In this document: positions 17,146 to 27,111 of the stretch, piece by piece
How positions within the stretch are numbered: position 1 is the stretch's first letter
How the letters are laid out: every line of letters begins with the position of its first letter
Source of the DNA: MFD01213-c1 sp963704405
Lineage (GTDB): Bacteria > Planctomycetota > Phycisphaerae > Tepidisphaerales > Tepidisphaeraceae
DNA length: 64,000 nt
Assembly (NCBI GenBank): GCA_963704405.1
Contig: OY969903.1
Coordinates: forward strand, 868,001-932,000
Direction: 5' to 3'
The notes under the pieces: generated by a model
Databases searched by the model: none
What the model saw: only the letters and a program-made list of their open reading frames with translations
Told to the model about the DNA's origin: nothing
Made by a program: the position numbers and the translations under genes

Positions 17146-18054
17146 CTATCCGGCTTTTTTCGCGGCGGTGGCGGCGTGCTGCTTGTGGCTGGCCGTCGCG
17201 GCTTCCTGGGTTTGTTTGGCTTCGCGGCTTTCGACTGAAATCACGTCGCCGTCCGGACGGACCTTCATCGTGATCACATCGCCATTCTGACTTTCGTCGA
17301 ACTGCCAGTAGCGATAATTGTAACGTTGAATGGAATCGAGCTTCGCGCCTTTGATGTGGCTGATTGCGGCAACGACCGCCTGAGGCGCCTGGTTTTTGGG
17401 GATCGAATTCGCATACGAACGAACACGGTCTTCTTCGTTGATGACGACCCATCCGCCCTGGCCGTTTTCATTGAACTCAACGGCATAGAAGCCCGGCGAA
17501 GTCGCCGACTTGTTCACGCTGACAATCTTGGCGCCGGGGAACATTTTCTGCGTCAGGTCGCTGATTTTCTGAACGTCTCCCGCGGCAGCCTTTGGCTGGC
17601 GATGCGGGTCTTCCAGTGCCATGGCCTGCTTCGTGTCCACATCGTGGAGGCGGCCGGTACCGTCGATCTTGAGGTCGTAAGAGCGGCCACCATCATTTAC
17701 ACCGACGATGTATTCGGTGATGAAGATGCGTTCGACGTTGGTGGCAGGGGCGCCGAACAAGTTATCCGAGACTTGTTTGACATCGGGCGGGAGGTCTTTG
17801 TCGGTGTAATTGTTGTTGTTGCTGGTGAGCAGGTAATCGCCGTTATCGGTGATGGTGGCTTCAGCCTGGCCGCCGGTGTATTCGATGCGGATGTCATGGA
17901 CTTTCACGCCGTTGACCTCTTTGGTGTCGATGATCTGAGTTTTGGCGCCCGGATAGTCCTTGGCAATCTGTTTTTCGTAGGCCGTTTCGGCGAAGGCGGA
18001 CGATGAGAGGGTGATTGCCGCTATTGACGCCAGTATCCAATGCTTCCGATGCAT
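17146..18054 (-). CDS. Secreted PepSY-like (BLIP-fold) protein
   Basis: 302 residues after a canonical signal peptide (MHRKHWILASIAAITLSSSA, cleavage after SAFA) with AAAAGGAG at a normal spacing. The body has two repeats of the PepSY-like pattern: KDYPGAKTQIIDTKEVNGVK with YDLKIDGTGRL, and MFPGAKIVSVNKSATSPGF with an end such as VKVRPDGDVISVE. These repeats resemble the PepSY-like/beta-lactamase-inhibitor-like domain (periplasmic, putative protease-inhibitor or binding function). It is periplasmic; the partner is unknown. The Lys/Ala-rich C-terminal tail (HKQHAATAAKKAG) may be a flexible linker. Confidence 0.7.
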   Translation of the reverse strand: MHRKHWILASIAAITLSSSAFAETAYEKQIAKDYPGAKTQIIDTKEVNGVKVHDIRIEYTGGQAEATITDNGDYLLTSNNNNYTDKDLPPDVKQVSDNLFGAPATNVERIFITEYIVGVNDGGRSYDLKIDGTGRLHDVDTKQAMALEDPHRQPKAAAGDVQKISDLTQKMFPGAKIVSVNKSATSPGFYAVEFNENGQGGWVVINEEDRVRSYANSIPKNQAPQAVVAAISHIKGAKLDSIQRYNYRYWQFDESQNGDVITMKVRPDGDVISVESREAKQTQEAATASHKQHAATAAKKAG

Positions 18055-18649
18055 AATTGCTCCTTTTGCGTTCGCGGGAAATTTTTTGTCTGCCGCGTGC
18101 TGTTAAAAAAAAAGTGAACTCACACGTCGCGAAAGACATGTCAAACGTTCGGAGGTGAGTGTAATCGCGCAGTTTTTTTGCGCTAACGCCTAATCGGACA
18201 TATTGAGAAAGCCGGCAAATAAAATAGCGAGAATGGGGCTCAGCAGGATTTGTTTTTATTCGCGGGCCTTCGTGCGACTTCGCGGGCGGTCCCGGCATTT
18301 ATATCATAGCGCGATGAAGATGCGGCGAACGATTTTCGTAGACTTCGCGATGCGCGTAAGTTAAACTGATATATGGGAATGGGGTTCGGTGGGCGGTCGT
18401 AAAATTGCGGCGGCTCACACGTGGTTCAGGCCGCTTGTTTCGGGCTTTTGAACTATGCCCGTTCCTCTCGGGAACTCGCGGTGATCGCAGCAATGCTGCG
18501 GGGTGACGATCAACGCACGCCTACCTCTCCCCGCGCTTGCGTGTCTGATGTTCTGACAGATGCGCCATCTGCGCCACTCGCCTTTGAAAATCCGTCCAGG
18601 CGGAGCAGACGACTTCGTCGCTCCAGGTTGTAATGCTCGGAGTAATCAT
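18055..18649. other. Long intergenic region between PepSY-like gene and prkA
   Basis: About 595 bases with AT-rich tracts (aaaaaaaaa near 18106-18114) and several small hairpins (for example cgcagcaatgctgcg near 18486). It must contain divergent promoters for both flanking genes and the long leader of prkA, whose RBS (GGAG at 18639) is clear. No open frame with recognisable coding character was found. Confidence 0.45.
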
Positions 18650-20725
18650 ATGGCTAAAACTTCCAATCCCCTGGTTTCAATCATCGATCGCAAGCTTGAT
18701 GTCGCTCATTTTCGCGAGCAGCACTGGGAGGGGAATTTCTGGGAATATCTCGACATCGCGATGGAGAATCCGGCCGTCTGCCGCAATTCTTTTCAGCGCG
18801 TGTATGACATGATCCTGAGCTACGGCTCGGAAACGTACACGGTGTTTAAGCAGGAAGTGAATCGATATAAATTTTTCTCCGATCCGATCGACGGCGGGGC
18901 GGATGCGATCTTCGGTCTGGAGAAGCCGCTCATGACGTTGGTGGATTTTTTCAAATCCGCGGCGCAGGGATATGGGACTGAAAAGCGCATTTTGCTTTTG
19001 CATGGCCCGGTGGGATCGTCGAAGTCCACGATGGCGCGGCTGCTAAAGAAGGGGCTGGAAGGATACAGCCGCACGGAGGCGGGAAAATGCTTTACATATA
19101 CATGGCGGCTGCCGGCAAAGCTTTCGGGCGGTGACAACACCGAAACCTACCTGGACTGCCCGATGCACGAAGAGCCGCTGCTGCTGATTCCGCAGGAAGC
19201 GCGGCGGGAAGTTCTGGACGCCATCAATGATAAATTGCCCGAAGGCCGGAAGATTCGGCTGTATGGCGATGTGTGCCCGTTCTGCCGCAAGGTGCAGGCG
19301 GACCTGATGGAAATGTACGACGGCGATTGGAAGAAAGTCATCGATCACGTGAAAGTTCGGCGGCTGATTCTCAGTGAAAAGGATCGGCGCGGCATCGGCA
19401 CGTTTCAGCCAAAGGATGAAAAGAACCAGGACAGCACGGAGCTGACAGGCGATATCAATTATCGGAAAATCGCCGAGTATGGGTCGGATTCAGATCCGCG
19501 GGCGTTTAATTTTGACGGCGAATTGAATATCGCCAACCGCGGGATCGTGGAGTTCATTGAAGTGCTGAAGCTCGATGTGGCATTCCTGTATGACCTGCTG
19601 GGCGCGTCGCAGGAGCACATGATCAAGCCCAAGAAATTCGCGCAGACGTACATTGATGAGGTGATTCTCGGGCATACGAATGAGCCGGAATATAAAAAGC
19701 TGCAAGGAAACGAAATGATGGAGGCGTTCCGCGATCGCACCATCAAGATCGACGTGCCTTACAACATTCGGCTTGATGATGAGATCAAGATTTATCTGAA
19801 GGACTTTGGGAGCGAGCGCGTTCGCGGCATGCATATCGCCCCGCATACCATCGAGGTGGCGGCGATGTGGGCAGTGCTCACGCGCGTCGCCGAGCCGAAG
19901 AAGGCGGGCATCACCAAGATGCAGAAGCTCAAGCTCTATAACGGCAAGAGTATCCCCGGTTTCACTGAAGACAGCATCAAGGAATTGAAAGAAGAAGCTC
20001 CGCGCGAAGGGATGCAGGGAATCAGCCCGCGATACATCCAGGACAAGATCAGCAATGCGCTGGTGAGCCACCAGGCTCAGACGGAAAAATCGATCAATCC
20101 GTTCATGGTGATGAACGAGCTGGAAGAAGGCTTGTCGCATCACAGCCTGATTACGGATGAAGAACTGAAGAAGGAATACAAGGAGTTGCTGGCCGTCGTG
20201 CGCGAGGAATACGAAGACATCCTCAAAGGCGAAGTGCAGCGGGCGATCAGCGCTGACGAAGACGCGATCAAGCGGCTGGCGACGAATTACATCGAAAGTG
20301 TTCGCGCCTATACGCAGCATGAGCGGGTGCGCAATCGATACACCGGCCGCGATGAAGATCCGGATGAAAGGCTCATGCGGTCGATCGAGGAAAAGATCGA
20401 CATCCCCGATTCGCGCAAGGATGATTTCCGGCAGGAAATCATGAATTATATCGGGGCGCTGGCGCTGGATGGCCGCAAGTTTGAATACAACACCAACGCG
20501 CGGCTGCTGAAGGCGCTGGAACTGAAGCTGTTTGAAGATCAGCGCGATACGATCAAGCTGAAGAACCTAGTCAGCAGCGTGGTGGACGATGAAACGCAGC
20601 AGAAGATCGACGTCGTGAAGCAGCGGTTGATCAAGTATTTCGGTTACAACGAAACCAGCGCTACGGATGTGCTGAATTATGTTGCCAGCATTTTTGCGCG
20701 AGGTGATAGCAAACAGGATGAGTAG
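18650..20725 (+). CDS. prkA: PrkA-type serine protein kinase / AAA+ protein
   Basis: 691 residues from ATG 18650, chosen for GGAG spacing; an upstream open frame to 18560 adds unlikely sequence. PrkA combines an AAA+ ATPase (Walker A GPVGSSKSTMARLL near residues 118-131, FTYTWRLPAKLSGG, FDGELNIANRGIVEFIEVLK) with a C-terminal PrkA kinase-like domain (from about residue 400, YDELK-like helices ending RGDSKQDE). In Bacillus it acts in sporulation and as an AAA+ protease-like factor, in E. coli (YeaG) in nitrogen and stress adaptation. Its usual partners, YhbH/DUF444 and SpoVR, are present downstream but separated by other genes. Confidence 0.93.
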   Translation: MAKTSNPLVSIIDRKLDVAHFREQHWEGNFWEYLDIAMENPAVCRNSFQRVYDMILSYGSETYTVFKQEVNRYKFFSDPIDGGADAIFGLEKPLMTLVDFFKSAAQGYGTEKRILLLHGPVGSSKSTMARLLKKGLEGYSRTEAGKCFTYTWRLPAKLSGGDNTETYLDCPMHEEPLLLIPQEARREVLDAINDKLPEGRKIRLYGDVCPFCRKVQADLMEMYDGDWKKVIDHVKVRRLILSEKDRRGIGTFQPKDEKNQDSTELTGDINYRKIAEYGSDSDPRAFNFDGELNIANRGIVEFIEVLKLDVAFLYDLLGASQEHMIKPKKFAQTYIDEVILGHTNEPEYKKLQGNEMMEAFRDRTIKIDVPYNIRLDDEIKIYLKDFGSERVRGMHIAPHTIEVAAMWAVLTRVAEPKKAGITKMQKLKLYNGKSIPGFTEDSIKELKEEAPREGMQGISPRYIQDKISNALVSHQAQTEKSINPFMVMNELEEGLSHHSLITDEELKKEYKELLAVVREEYEDILKGEVQRAISADEDAIKRLATNYIESVRAYTQHERVRNRYTGRDEDPDERLMRSIEEKIDIPDSRKDDFRQEIMNYIGALALDGRKFEYNTNARLLKALELKLFEDQRDTIKLKNLVSSVVDDETQQKIDVVKQRLIKYFGYNETSATDVLNYVASIFARGDSKQDE

Positions 20726-20752
20726 CCGGATCGCGGGAGGATAATCGGTAGG

Positions 20753-21885
20753 ATGCAATTTATTCGTGTGATCGCGATGTTGGTTTTGCTTTTGTCGGCC
20801 GCCGCAAAGGCGCAAAGCATGGCCACCGCTCCGAGTGAAAGCATGGTGGCGATGCCACGACCGGGAAAGCCATCGGCCAAGCTTTGCGATCCTGATGCTA
20901 CGCCGGAGGCTCGGGCGCTGATGGCTTCGCTGGTTGGTTCGTTTGGGAAGGGGACGTTGTCGGGGGTTTATTCGGGAGAGGACGCGGGGCTGGTGGAAGG
21001 CCTGACTGGCAAAACGCCGGCGGTGCTGGGTGGGGACTTGATGGATTTTACACCGTCGAGGCTGTCGCGCGGGGCGAAGCCAGGGCGCTGGTGGATCGAT
21101 TGATCGAGCAGTCGCGAGCGGGGCGTGTGATCACCGTGCTGTGGCATTGGAATGCCCCGGCTCATTTAATTGATTGCAAGTTTATCGATAAAGACGGGAA
21201 AGAGATTGATGCCCGCTGGTTTCGCGGGTTTTATACGGTCGCCACGACATTTGACGTTCGGGCGGCGATGGATGATCCGGGGTCGGCGGAGTATCGGTTG
21301 CTAGTGGGGGATATTGATGCGATCGCCGCACAGCTTCAGAAGCTGGCGGATGCGAAGGTGCCGGTGCTGTGGCGGCCGCTGCATGAAGCGGAAGGGGGAT
21401 GGTTCTGGTGGGGGGCGAAGGGACGTGAGCCGTTCCTGAAACTTTGGCGCCTGATATACGATCGGCTGGTGCGGCATCATCAGCTTCATAACCTGGTCTG
21501 GGTTTATACAAGCGAAGGGGACGCCAACTGGTATCCAGGGGATGAGATGGTCGATATCGTCGGGGTCGATGCGTATCCCAAAGACCTCGCCGATCCGCTT
21601 GCGGAAAAATGGAAGAACCTGCGAAACTCCTTCGCTGCGAAAAAACTGGTCGCATTGACTGAATTTGGCGGTGTGCCGGATATTGATCGGATGTTTAATG
21701 CGGGTGTCACCTGGTCATATTTTGTGTCGTGGGTTGGCAAACAAGGGCCGGCGAAAATGAAGCCGGAGGATTTAAAACGAATATACGGAAGCGCCCATGT
21801 CATCAGCCTTGGCGGCAGGCCTGAAGCCGCGACGATGCCAAGCGAAATCGGACATTTGTCTGCCGATCCGACTTCCGGAAGATAG
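20753..21885 (+). CDS. GH26-type mannan endo-1,4-beta-mannosidase (one frameshift)
   Basis: About 376 residues across two frames. Signal peptide MQFIRVIAMLVLLLSAAAKA, then SLVGSFGKGTLSGVYSGEDA and LGGDLMDFTPSRLS, which is the GH26 strand with the family's Y/D pattern. At a four-G run about 21071-21074 a missing base moves the frame; the next frame gives ARALVDRLIEQSRAGRVITV and WHWNAPAHL. The acid/base Glu lies in PVLWRPLHEAEGGWFWWGAK and the nucleophile Glu in LVALTEFGGVPD; both are present. Enzymes of this family hydrolyse mannan or galactomannan in the periplasm or outside. It stands between prkA and yhbH. Confidence 0.8.
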
Positions 21886-21909
21886 AATGAACAGGAGATG
21901 GTTGTTGCG

Positions 21910-22129
21910 ATGAAGTCAAGACGTTCTGGTTTGTCGCTGGTGGTCGCCGGGCTGCTGGGCATTGCGTATTTCTGGCTGACCGATCCTGCGCAACGGCTGG
22001 GTGCGCCCGGCGGCGGAGAATGTGATCGACGCCGCCAATCAGGCGCAGATGGGAACCTGGGTTGGTGTTACCGGGTCGGCGGTGGTGCTGGCGATTGGGT
22101 TGTGGTTGCTGACGAGACGAACGGTGTGA
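21910..22129 (+). CDS. Small two-helix membrane protein (frameshifted)
   Basis: About 73 residues if one frame change near 22005 is allowed. First helix: LSLVVAGLLGIAYFWLTDP; then RPAAENVIDAANQAQMGTWV; second helix: GVTGSAVVLAIGLWLLTRR ending TRRTV with TGA at 22127-22129. The pattern (helix, TDP, N/D-rich connector, helix, TRR) resembles small conserved membrane proteins I recall from environmental bacteria, but I cannot name a family. It overlaps no gene and precedes the MntA-like antitoxin by eight bases. Confidence 0.5.
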
Positions 22130-22137
22130 GTGACGTG

Positions 22138-22443
22138 ATGATGGTTAATGGAGTCAATTTCGAAGAAGGCCGGCTGGCGGAATTCTGTCGGCGCCATGGC
22201 ATTATTCGAATGTCATTGTTTGGTTCTATCCTCAGTGATCGGTTCGGACCCGAAAGTGATATTGATCTGCTGGTTCAGTTTGATCCCGCTCGCCGGGTCA
22301 GTCTTTTTGACGTCGGTGGGATGACGGCTGACCTCCGTGAAATGTTCGGACGAGAAGTTGATCTGCGCACCTTCGAAGATCTATCTATCTATTTCCGGGA
22401 CGATGTTGTCCGGCAAGCGAGACCGCTCTATGCCGCCGCCTGA
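22138..22443 (+). CDS. mntA: MntA-type nucleotidyltransferase antitoxin
   Basis: About 101 residues; start ATG 22138 or 22141. The motif RMSLFGSILSDRFGPESDID followed by LLVQFDP is the minimal-nucleotidyltransferase G-S-x(n)-S-D-I-D signature, including the catalytic Asp pair. MntA proteins adenylylate the partner HepT toxin at the tyrosine of its R-x4-H-x-Y motif and so block it. It overlaps the hepT start by 14 bases, as in characterised MntA/HepT modules. Confidence 0.85.
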   Translation: MMVNGVNFEEGRLAEFCRRHGIIRMSLFGSILSDRFGPESDIDLLVQFDPARRVSLFDVGGMTADLREMFGREVDLRTFEDLSIYFRDDVVRQARPLYAAA

Positions 22444-22777
22444 AATCGGAAAACATGATCTGGTTAGATTGAGGCATATGCTGGACGCCGCGCAGCAAGC
22501 CTTGGAGTTTTCTGTGGGAAGGAACCGTGGTTCGCTGGATACAGAAGCCATGTATCGGCGAGCAGTGATCAATTGCATCCAGGAGATTGGCGAGGCCGCC
22601 GTCCAGATAGGTCCAACAGCACGGGCATTGTTATCCAATGTTCCGTGGCGGCAGATAATCGATATGCGCAATCGGCTGGTTCATGTTTATTTCAACGTGA
22701 ACCTCAATTTTGTCTGGGAGGTTGTTGACCGTGACCTTAAGGTATTGATTGACGCGATCGAGCAAACGCTCGCATAG
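22430..22777 (+). CDS. hepT: HepT-like RNase toxin
   Basis: 115 residues from ATG 22430, which overlaps the end of mntA. The helical HEPN fold is evident: HMLDAAQQALEFSVGRNRGS, RRAVINCIQEIGEAAVQIG and the active motif IIDMRNRLVHVYFNVNLN, which contains R-x4-H-x-Y (R-N-R-L-V-H-V-Y). HEPN RNases of this type cleave RNA when not modified by MntA. The motif is complete, so the toxin should be functional. Its two partners form a module between the GH26 gene and yhbH. Confidence 0.85.
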   Translation: MPPPEIGKHDLVRLRHMLDAAQQALEFSVGRNRGSLDTEAMYRRAVINCIQEIGEAAVQIGPTARALLSNVPWRQIIDMRNRLVHVYFNVNLNFVWEVVDRDLKVLIDAIEQTLA

Positions 22778-22788
22778 CAAGAGCATCC

Positions 22789-23892
22789 ATGATCCTCAAG
22801 ATCGAAAAAGATCACCAGCGCTTCCGCCAGATCGTCAAAGGCCGCATCCGAGACGACCTGCGGAAATTCCTCACCAAAGGTGAACTGATCGGCAAGGAAG
22901 GCAAGCACCTGATCAGCATTCCAGTGCGGGGGATCGAGCTGCCGCATTTTCGATATGGGGATAACTCCGGCGGCGTGGGCGCAGGCGACGGCAAGGAAGG
23001 GGAGGTTGTCGGAAAAGGGCAGCCGGGGCAGGGCAAGGGCCAGGGGGGCACGGACGCAGGGCAGCACATCATGGAGGTGGATCTCAGCCTTGATGAACTG
23101 GCGGATATTCTGGCGGAGGAATTGAAGCTGCCGCGGATTGAACCAAAGGGGAAGCATCGCATCACGACAATCCGCGAGAAATATTCTTCGCTGCGGCGGG
23201 TGGGACCGGAATCGCTCCGGCATTTCAAGCGATCGTTCAAAGAAGCGCTCAAGCGGCAGATCATGCTCGGCAATTATGATCCGGATAATCCGATCATCAT
23301 CCCGGAAAAAAAGGATATCCGGTATCGCAGTTGGAAAGAGATCAAGGCGCCGCAGTCCAATGCCGTCATCATTTTCATGATGGACGTTTCCGGCTCCATG
23401 GGGGAAGAGCAGAAGGAACTGGTCCGCCTGGAATCCTTCTGGATCGATACGTGGCTGCGCAAGAATTATGAGGGCATCGAAAGCCGCTACATCGTGCATG
23501 ATGTGTCGGCCAAGGAAGTGGACAAGCACACGTTCTATCACCTGCGCGAAGACGGCGGCACCAAGATCAGCAGCGCGTATCGCACGGCGAAGTCTCTGCT
23601 GGATGCGCACTATTCACCGGATGAGTGGAACATCTATCTCTTCCACTTCAGCGACGGCGACAACAGCAGCGAAGCCGATTCGCGCGACTGCGTGAAGATT
23701 CTGAAGGAACAACTGCTGCCGATCTGCAACATGTTCGGCTATTGCCAGGTGGCCAGCGCCTATGGCAGCGGAAACTTCATTAATGTGCTGCACGAGCATT
23801 TGCGGAATCATGAACGGGTGCTGACGAGCCGGGTGAATTCGAAGGATGATATTTATGATTCGATCAAGACGTTTTTTGGGAAGGGGCATTGA
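22789..23892 (+). CDS. yhbH: YhbH/YeaH DUF444 family protein
   Basis: 367 residues, a standard length. Starts MILKIEKDHQRFRQIVKGRI and continues with a basic, Gly-rich stretch (GVGAGDGKEGEVVGKGQPG near residues 65-90), then EVDLSLDELADILAEELKLP, a VWA-like part with VIIFMMDVSGSMGEEQKELV (MIDAS D-x-S-G-S) and FHFSDGDNSSEADSRDC. This is the DUF444 family, associated with PrkA. In Bacillus subtilis YhbH is required with PrkA for efficient sporulation, in E. coli YeaH for stress responses. It begins 12 bases after hepT. Confidence 0.9.
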   Translation: MILKIEKDHQRFRQIVKGRIRDDLRKFLTKGELIGKEGKHLISIPVRGIELPHFRYGDNSGGVGAGDGKEGEVVGKGQPGQGKGQGGTDAGQHIMEVDLSLDELADILAEELKLPRIEPKGKHRITTIREKYSSLRRVGPESLRHFKRSFKEALKRQIMLGNYDPDNPIIIPEKKDIRYRSWKEIKAPQSNAVIIFMMDVSGSMGEEQKELVRLESFWIDTWLRKNYEGIESRYIVHDVSAKEVDKHTFYHLREDGGTKISSAYRTAKSLLDAHYSPDEWNIYLFHFSDGDNSSEADSRDCVKILKEQLLPICNMFGYCQVASAYGSGNFINVLHEHLRNHERVLTSRVNSKDDIYDSIKTFFGKGH

Positions 23893-23996
23893 AGATAATA
23901 TCGAAGGGCTTTTAGGGTTTTCAGAACTTTTGGTGGTCAACTACTTGGCGTCGGTGGGGTGATGTGGGCACACTGCCGAATACGAATTGAGGGATT

Positions 23997-24230
23997 ATGA
24001 CACAGATGGATGTAAAAGATGCTGGCGGACGGCTCCAGGATTTAATTGCTCGTGTCCGCGCCGGTGAGGAGGTCGTAATTGCTGAAGACGGAAAGCCCGC
24101 AGTCCGCTTGGTGTCTGCAGAAGAGAGCCCGCGCCGAAAAGGGCATGGGATGTTCAAAGGGCAAGCGTGGATGGCAGATGATTTTCAGGCCCCGCTGACG
24201 GAAGAAGAACTGAAGGATTGGGGCCTATGA
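23997..24230 (+). CDS. Phd/YefM-type antitoxin (VapB role)
   Basis: 77 residues. The N-terminus MTQMDVKDAGGRLQDLIARV has the Phd/YefM antitoxin pattern (first strand, then alanine/leucine helix), followed by GEEVVIAEDGKPAVRLVSA and a flexible C-terminal region that would bind the toxin (WMADDFQAPLTEEELKDWGL). It overlaps the VapC-like gene by four bases (ATGA at 24227-24230). It should repress its own promoter and neutralise the PIN-domain partner. Confidence 0.85.
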   Translation: MTQMDVKDAGGRLQDLIARVRAGEEVVIAEDGKPAVRLVSAEESPRRKGHGMFKGQAWMADDFQAPLTEEELKDWGL

Positions 24231-24611
24231 AATTGCTGCTCGATACACACGTTTTCCTGTGGCGACTATTGGGTGATCCGCGCCTATCGCATTCTGCGGA
24301 CGCAATGATTGACGATATCGCCAATCAGCTCTTCCTGAGCAGCATCAGCGGTTTTGAAATTGCGGTGAAGGTGGCGATTGAGAAGCTCAAACTGCCAGCC
24401 GACGTCGCTGGCTTTATTGAGGCAGGAATGATTAATAATCAAATCACGTCGCTGCCAGTGACGTTCCGCCATGCCTATGGCGTGTCATTACTGCCCCTGA
24501 TTCATCGTGATCCGTTCGATCGATTGCTGGTCTGTTGCGATTGAGGAAGGGCTGACGCTTCTGACCGATGACCGCACACTTGGTCGGTATCCTGTTGCTG
24601 CGGTTTGGTGA
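24227..24611 (+). CDS. PIN-domain toxin (VapC-type), frameshifted near the C-terminus
   Basis: Begins MKLLLDTHVFLWRLLGDPRL at ATG 24227 (Asp first acidic site); SSISGFEIAVKVAIEKLKL and RHAYGVSLLPLIHRDPFDRL continue the PIN fold with the third acidic motif HRDPFDRLL. The frame breaks around 24532-24542, and the next frame gives AIEEGLTLLTDDRTLGRYPV to a TGA at 24609-24611, which restores the family's last acidic strand (T-D-D). Thus the protein is about 127 residues. PIN toxins cleave tRNA or rRNA. The length and context match VapBC. Confidence 0.8.
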
Positions 24612-24735
24612 ATCAGATGTTTATCACCGGCAGCGAAGTGGCCGACGCCTGTCGGGATTCGTACTTTGTTCGTCTGGAATCTTTGAACAATACGGGAGCC
24701 TTATTTACGTTAAAGGGCAAAAAAGAAAGGCATGA

Positions 24736-27002
24736 ATGGATTTGGCAAAGAAAGCCGCGCGCTTTTCATATCAAATGGGAGTGGTTGCTTTGGGAGTCGC
24801 TATTTCAGCAGGAAGTTTACGAGGCGAGGATAAGCCATTGTATCTCGACGCTTCGCTTCCGATCGGCAAGCGCGTCGATGATCTTCTTTCCCGCCTGACG
24901 ATTGAGGAAAAAATATCGCTGCTGCATGGCGATTCGAAGTTCACCACCGCCGCCATTCCCCGCCTGGGGATTCCGCGGCGATGGCTTTCTGATGGCCCGC
25001 ATGGTGTGCGTGAAGATGTTGGCCCGGATACATGGAATCCGGCCGGTCGCACGGATGATTTCTGCACCGCCATGCCATGCGATCTGCTTCTGGCGGCTAC
25101 ATGGGAGCCGCACCTGGCGCGCAGCTATGGCGAAGTGATCGGGCAGGAAGCCCGGGCGCGTGGGAAGCAGATCATGCTGGGGCCGAGCGTCTGCATTCAG
25201 CGCACGCCGCTCTGCGGACGAAATTTTGAATATATGGGCGAGGATCCGTTTCTCACTTCGCGAATCGCCGTCGGATATATCCAGGGGCGCAGGCGCAGGG
25301 GATTTCATCGTGCGTCAAGCACTTCGCCTGCAACAATCAGGAGACGGACCGTGGAACGGTCAATGTTGAAGTGGATGAACGCGCGCTGCGGGAAATTTAT
25401 CTGCCGGCGTTCAGGGCCGCGGTGCAGGAAGGGGGCGTGCTTTCAGTGATGGGGGCATACAACAAAATCCGCGGCGAATATTGCTGCGAGAATAACTATC
25501 TGCTCAACCAGATTTTGAAAACCGAATGGGGCTTTCCCGGCCTGGTCGTTTCCGACTGGAGCGCCGCCCACACCACGCGCGGCGTCGCCCTCGGCGGGCT
25601 CGATCTGGAGATGGGAACCGATAAGCCTTACGACCAGTTCTATCTCGCTAATCCATTTCTTGCCGGCATTAAGAGCGGCGAGTTTCCAATATCGGTTTTG
25701 GATGATAAAGCCCGCCGCAACTTGTACGTGATGTTTGCGGCCCATGTTTTCGATGCGGATGCGCCCAGGGGTTCGCTGAATACGCCGGCGCATCAGGCGG
25801 CGGCCCGGCACATCGCCGAAGAGGGCATCGTCTTATTGAAAAATGAAGGCAATACGCTGCCGCTCAATCCTGCGAAGATCAAAAGCATCGCGGTGATTGG
25901 TGATAACGCGGTTCACAAATTCGCACATGAAGGCGGCTCCGCCGAGTTAAAGGCGCTGTACGAAATCACATCGCTGGATGGCATTCTGCATCGCGTCGGC
26001 AGCCAGGTGGATGTGACGTTCTCGCAGGGATATGAGCAGCCAAAACCAAAGCGCCGGCGGCATCCGGCCACAGCGGGCAGCGGCGTTGAAGCGCCCGAGC
26101 CAACGACCGCCCAGCTTGAAACCGCCGCTACGGAAATGATGGACCGCGCCGTCGCCGCGGCGAAGCAGGCGGATGTCGCTATTGTTGTTGCCGGGTTAAA
26201 TCATTCATGGAAGCTGGATACCGAGGGCGCAGACCGGGAAGACATGAAGCTTCCGTATCATCAGGATGAGCTGATTCGGCGCGTTGTCGAAGTGAACCCG
26301 CGCACGATTGTTGTCCTCATCTCCGGCGGGGCGGTCGAGATGGACCCATGGGTCAATCAGGTTCCGGCGATTCTTCAGGCCTGGTATCCCGGCATGGAAG
26401 GCGGCAATGCCGTGGCCGGCATTTTGTTCGGCGATGTTAATCCATCGGGCAAACTTCCGTGCACATTTCCAAAACATCTGGCTGATTCGCCGGCCCATGC
26501 GCTGGATGCTTATCCCGGCAAGGATTTGAACGAAGAGTACAAGGAAGGCTTGCTGGTGGGTTATCGCTGGTTTGATACCAAGGAGATCGAGCCGCTGTTT
26601 CCGTTCGGGCATGGGTTGTCATATACCCATTTCGATTACTCGGCGATCAGGCTGACCGAAGGCGCCGACGCCAAATCACCGGCGGTTACAGTCGAAGCGG
26701 ATATCGCCAACAGCGGCCAGCGCGCGGGCAGCGAAGTGGTGCAGGTCTACATCCAGCCGCTCCACCCCAGCGTGATGCGGCCAACCAAGGAGCTCAAAGG
26801 ATTCACCAAAATCTCCTTAAAACCTGGCGAAAAAAAGACAATTTCGGTGCCGCTCAATCGCGCTGCTTTTGCCTATTACAATCCGGCGAGGAAAGCCTGG
26901 GTCGCAGAACAAGGCGATTACACGATCCTGGTCGGCAGTTCGTCCCGTGATATTCGGGCGAAGTCTGATTTCAGGCTGGCGGAAACATCTATAGAAAAGT
27001 GA
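24736..27002 (+). CDS. Glycoside hydrolase family 3 beta-glucosidase (one frameshift)
   Basis: About 755 residues spanning a frame break. An N-terminal signal-like segment precedes EDKPLYLDASLPIGKRVDDL; the GH3 N-domain shows WLSDGPHGVRED and GRNFEYMGEDPFLTSRIAVG. At the GGGG run 25284-25287 a base is missing; the other frame continues GISSCVKHFACNNQETDRGT and ALREIYLPAFRAAVQEGG, and the catalytic nucleophile Asp in PGLVVSDWSAAH. The C-domain and fibronectin-III-like tail follow (LFPFGHGLSYTHFDY, TKISLKPGEKKTISVPLNRA). It hydrolyses beta-glucosidic bonds and is probably periplasmic. The SpoVR gene follows 109 bases later. Confidence 0.85.
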
Positions 27003-27111
27003 TACGCCGCGCGACTTGGGTGAATACAATGGGTTAATAGCCCGTGGCGGAACTCCCGCGCAAGTTTCGCCACGGGCTGTTAAGAGCCTCGCACATTGGA
27101 GACGTACCCGC

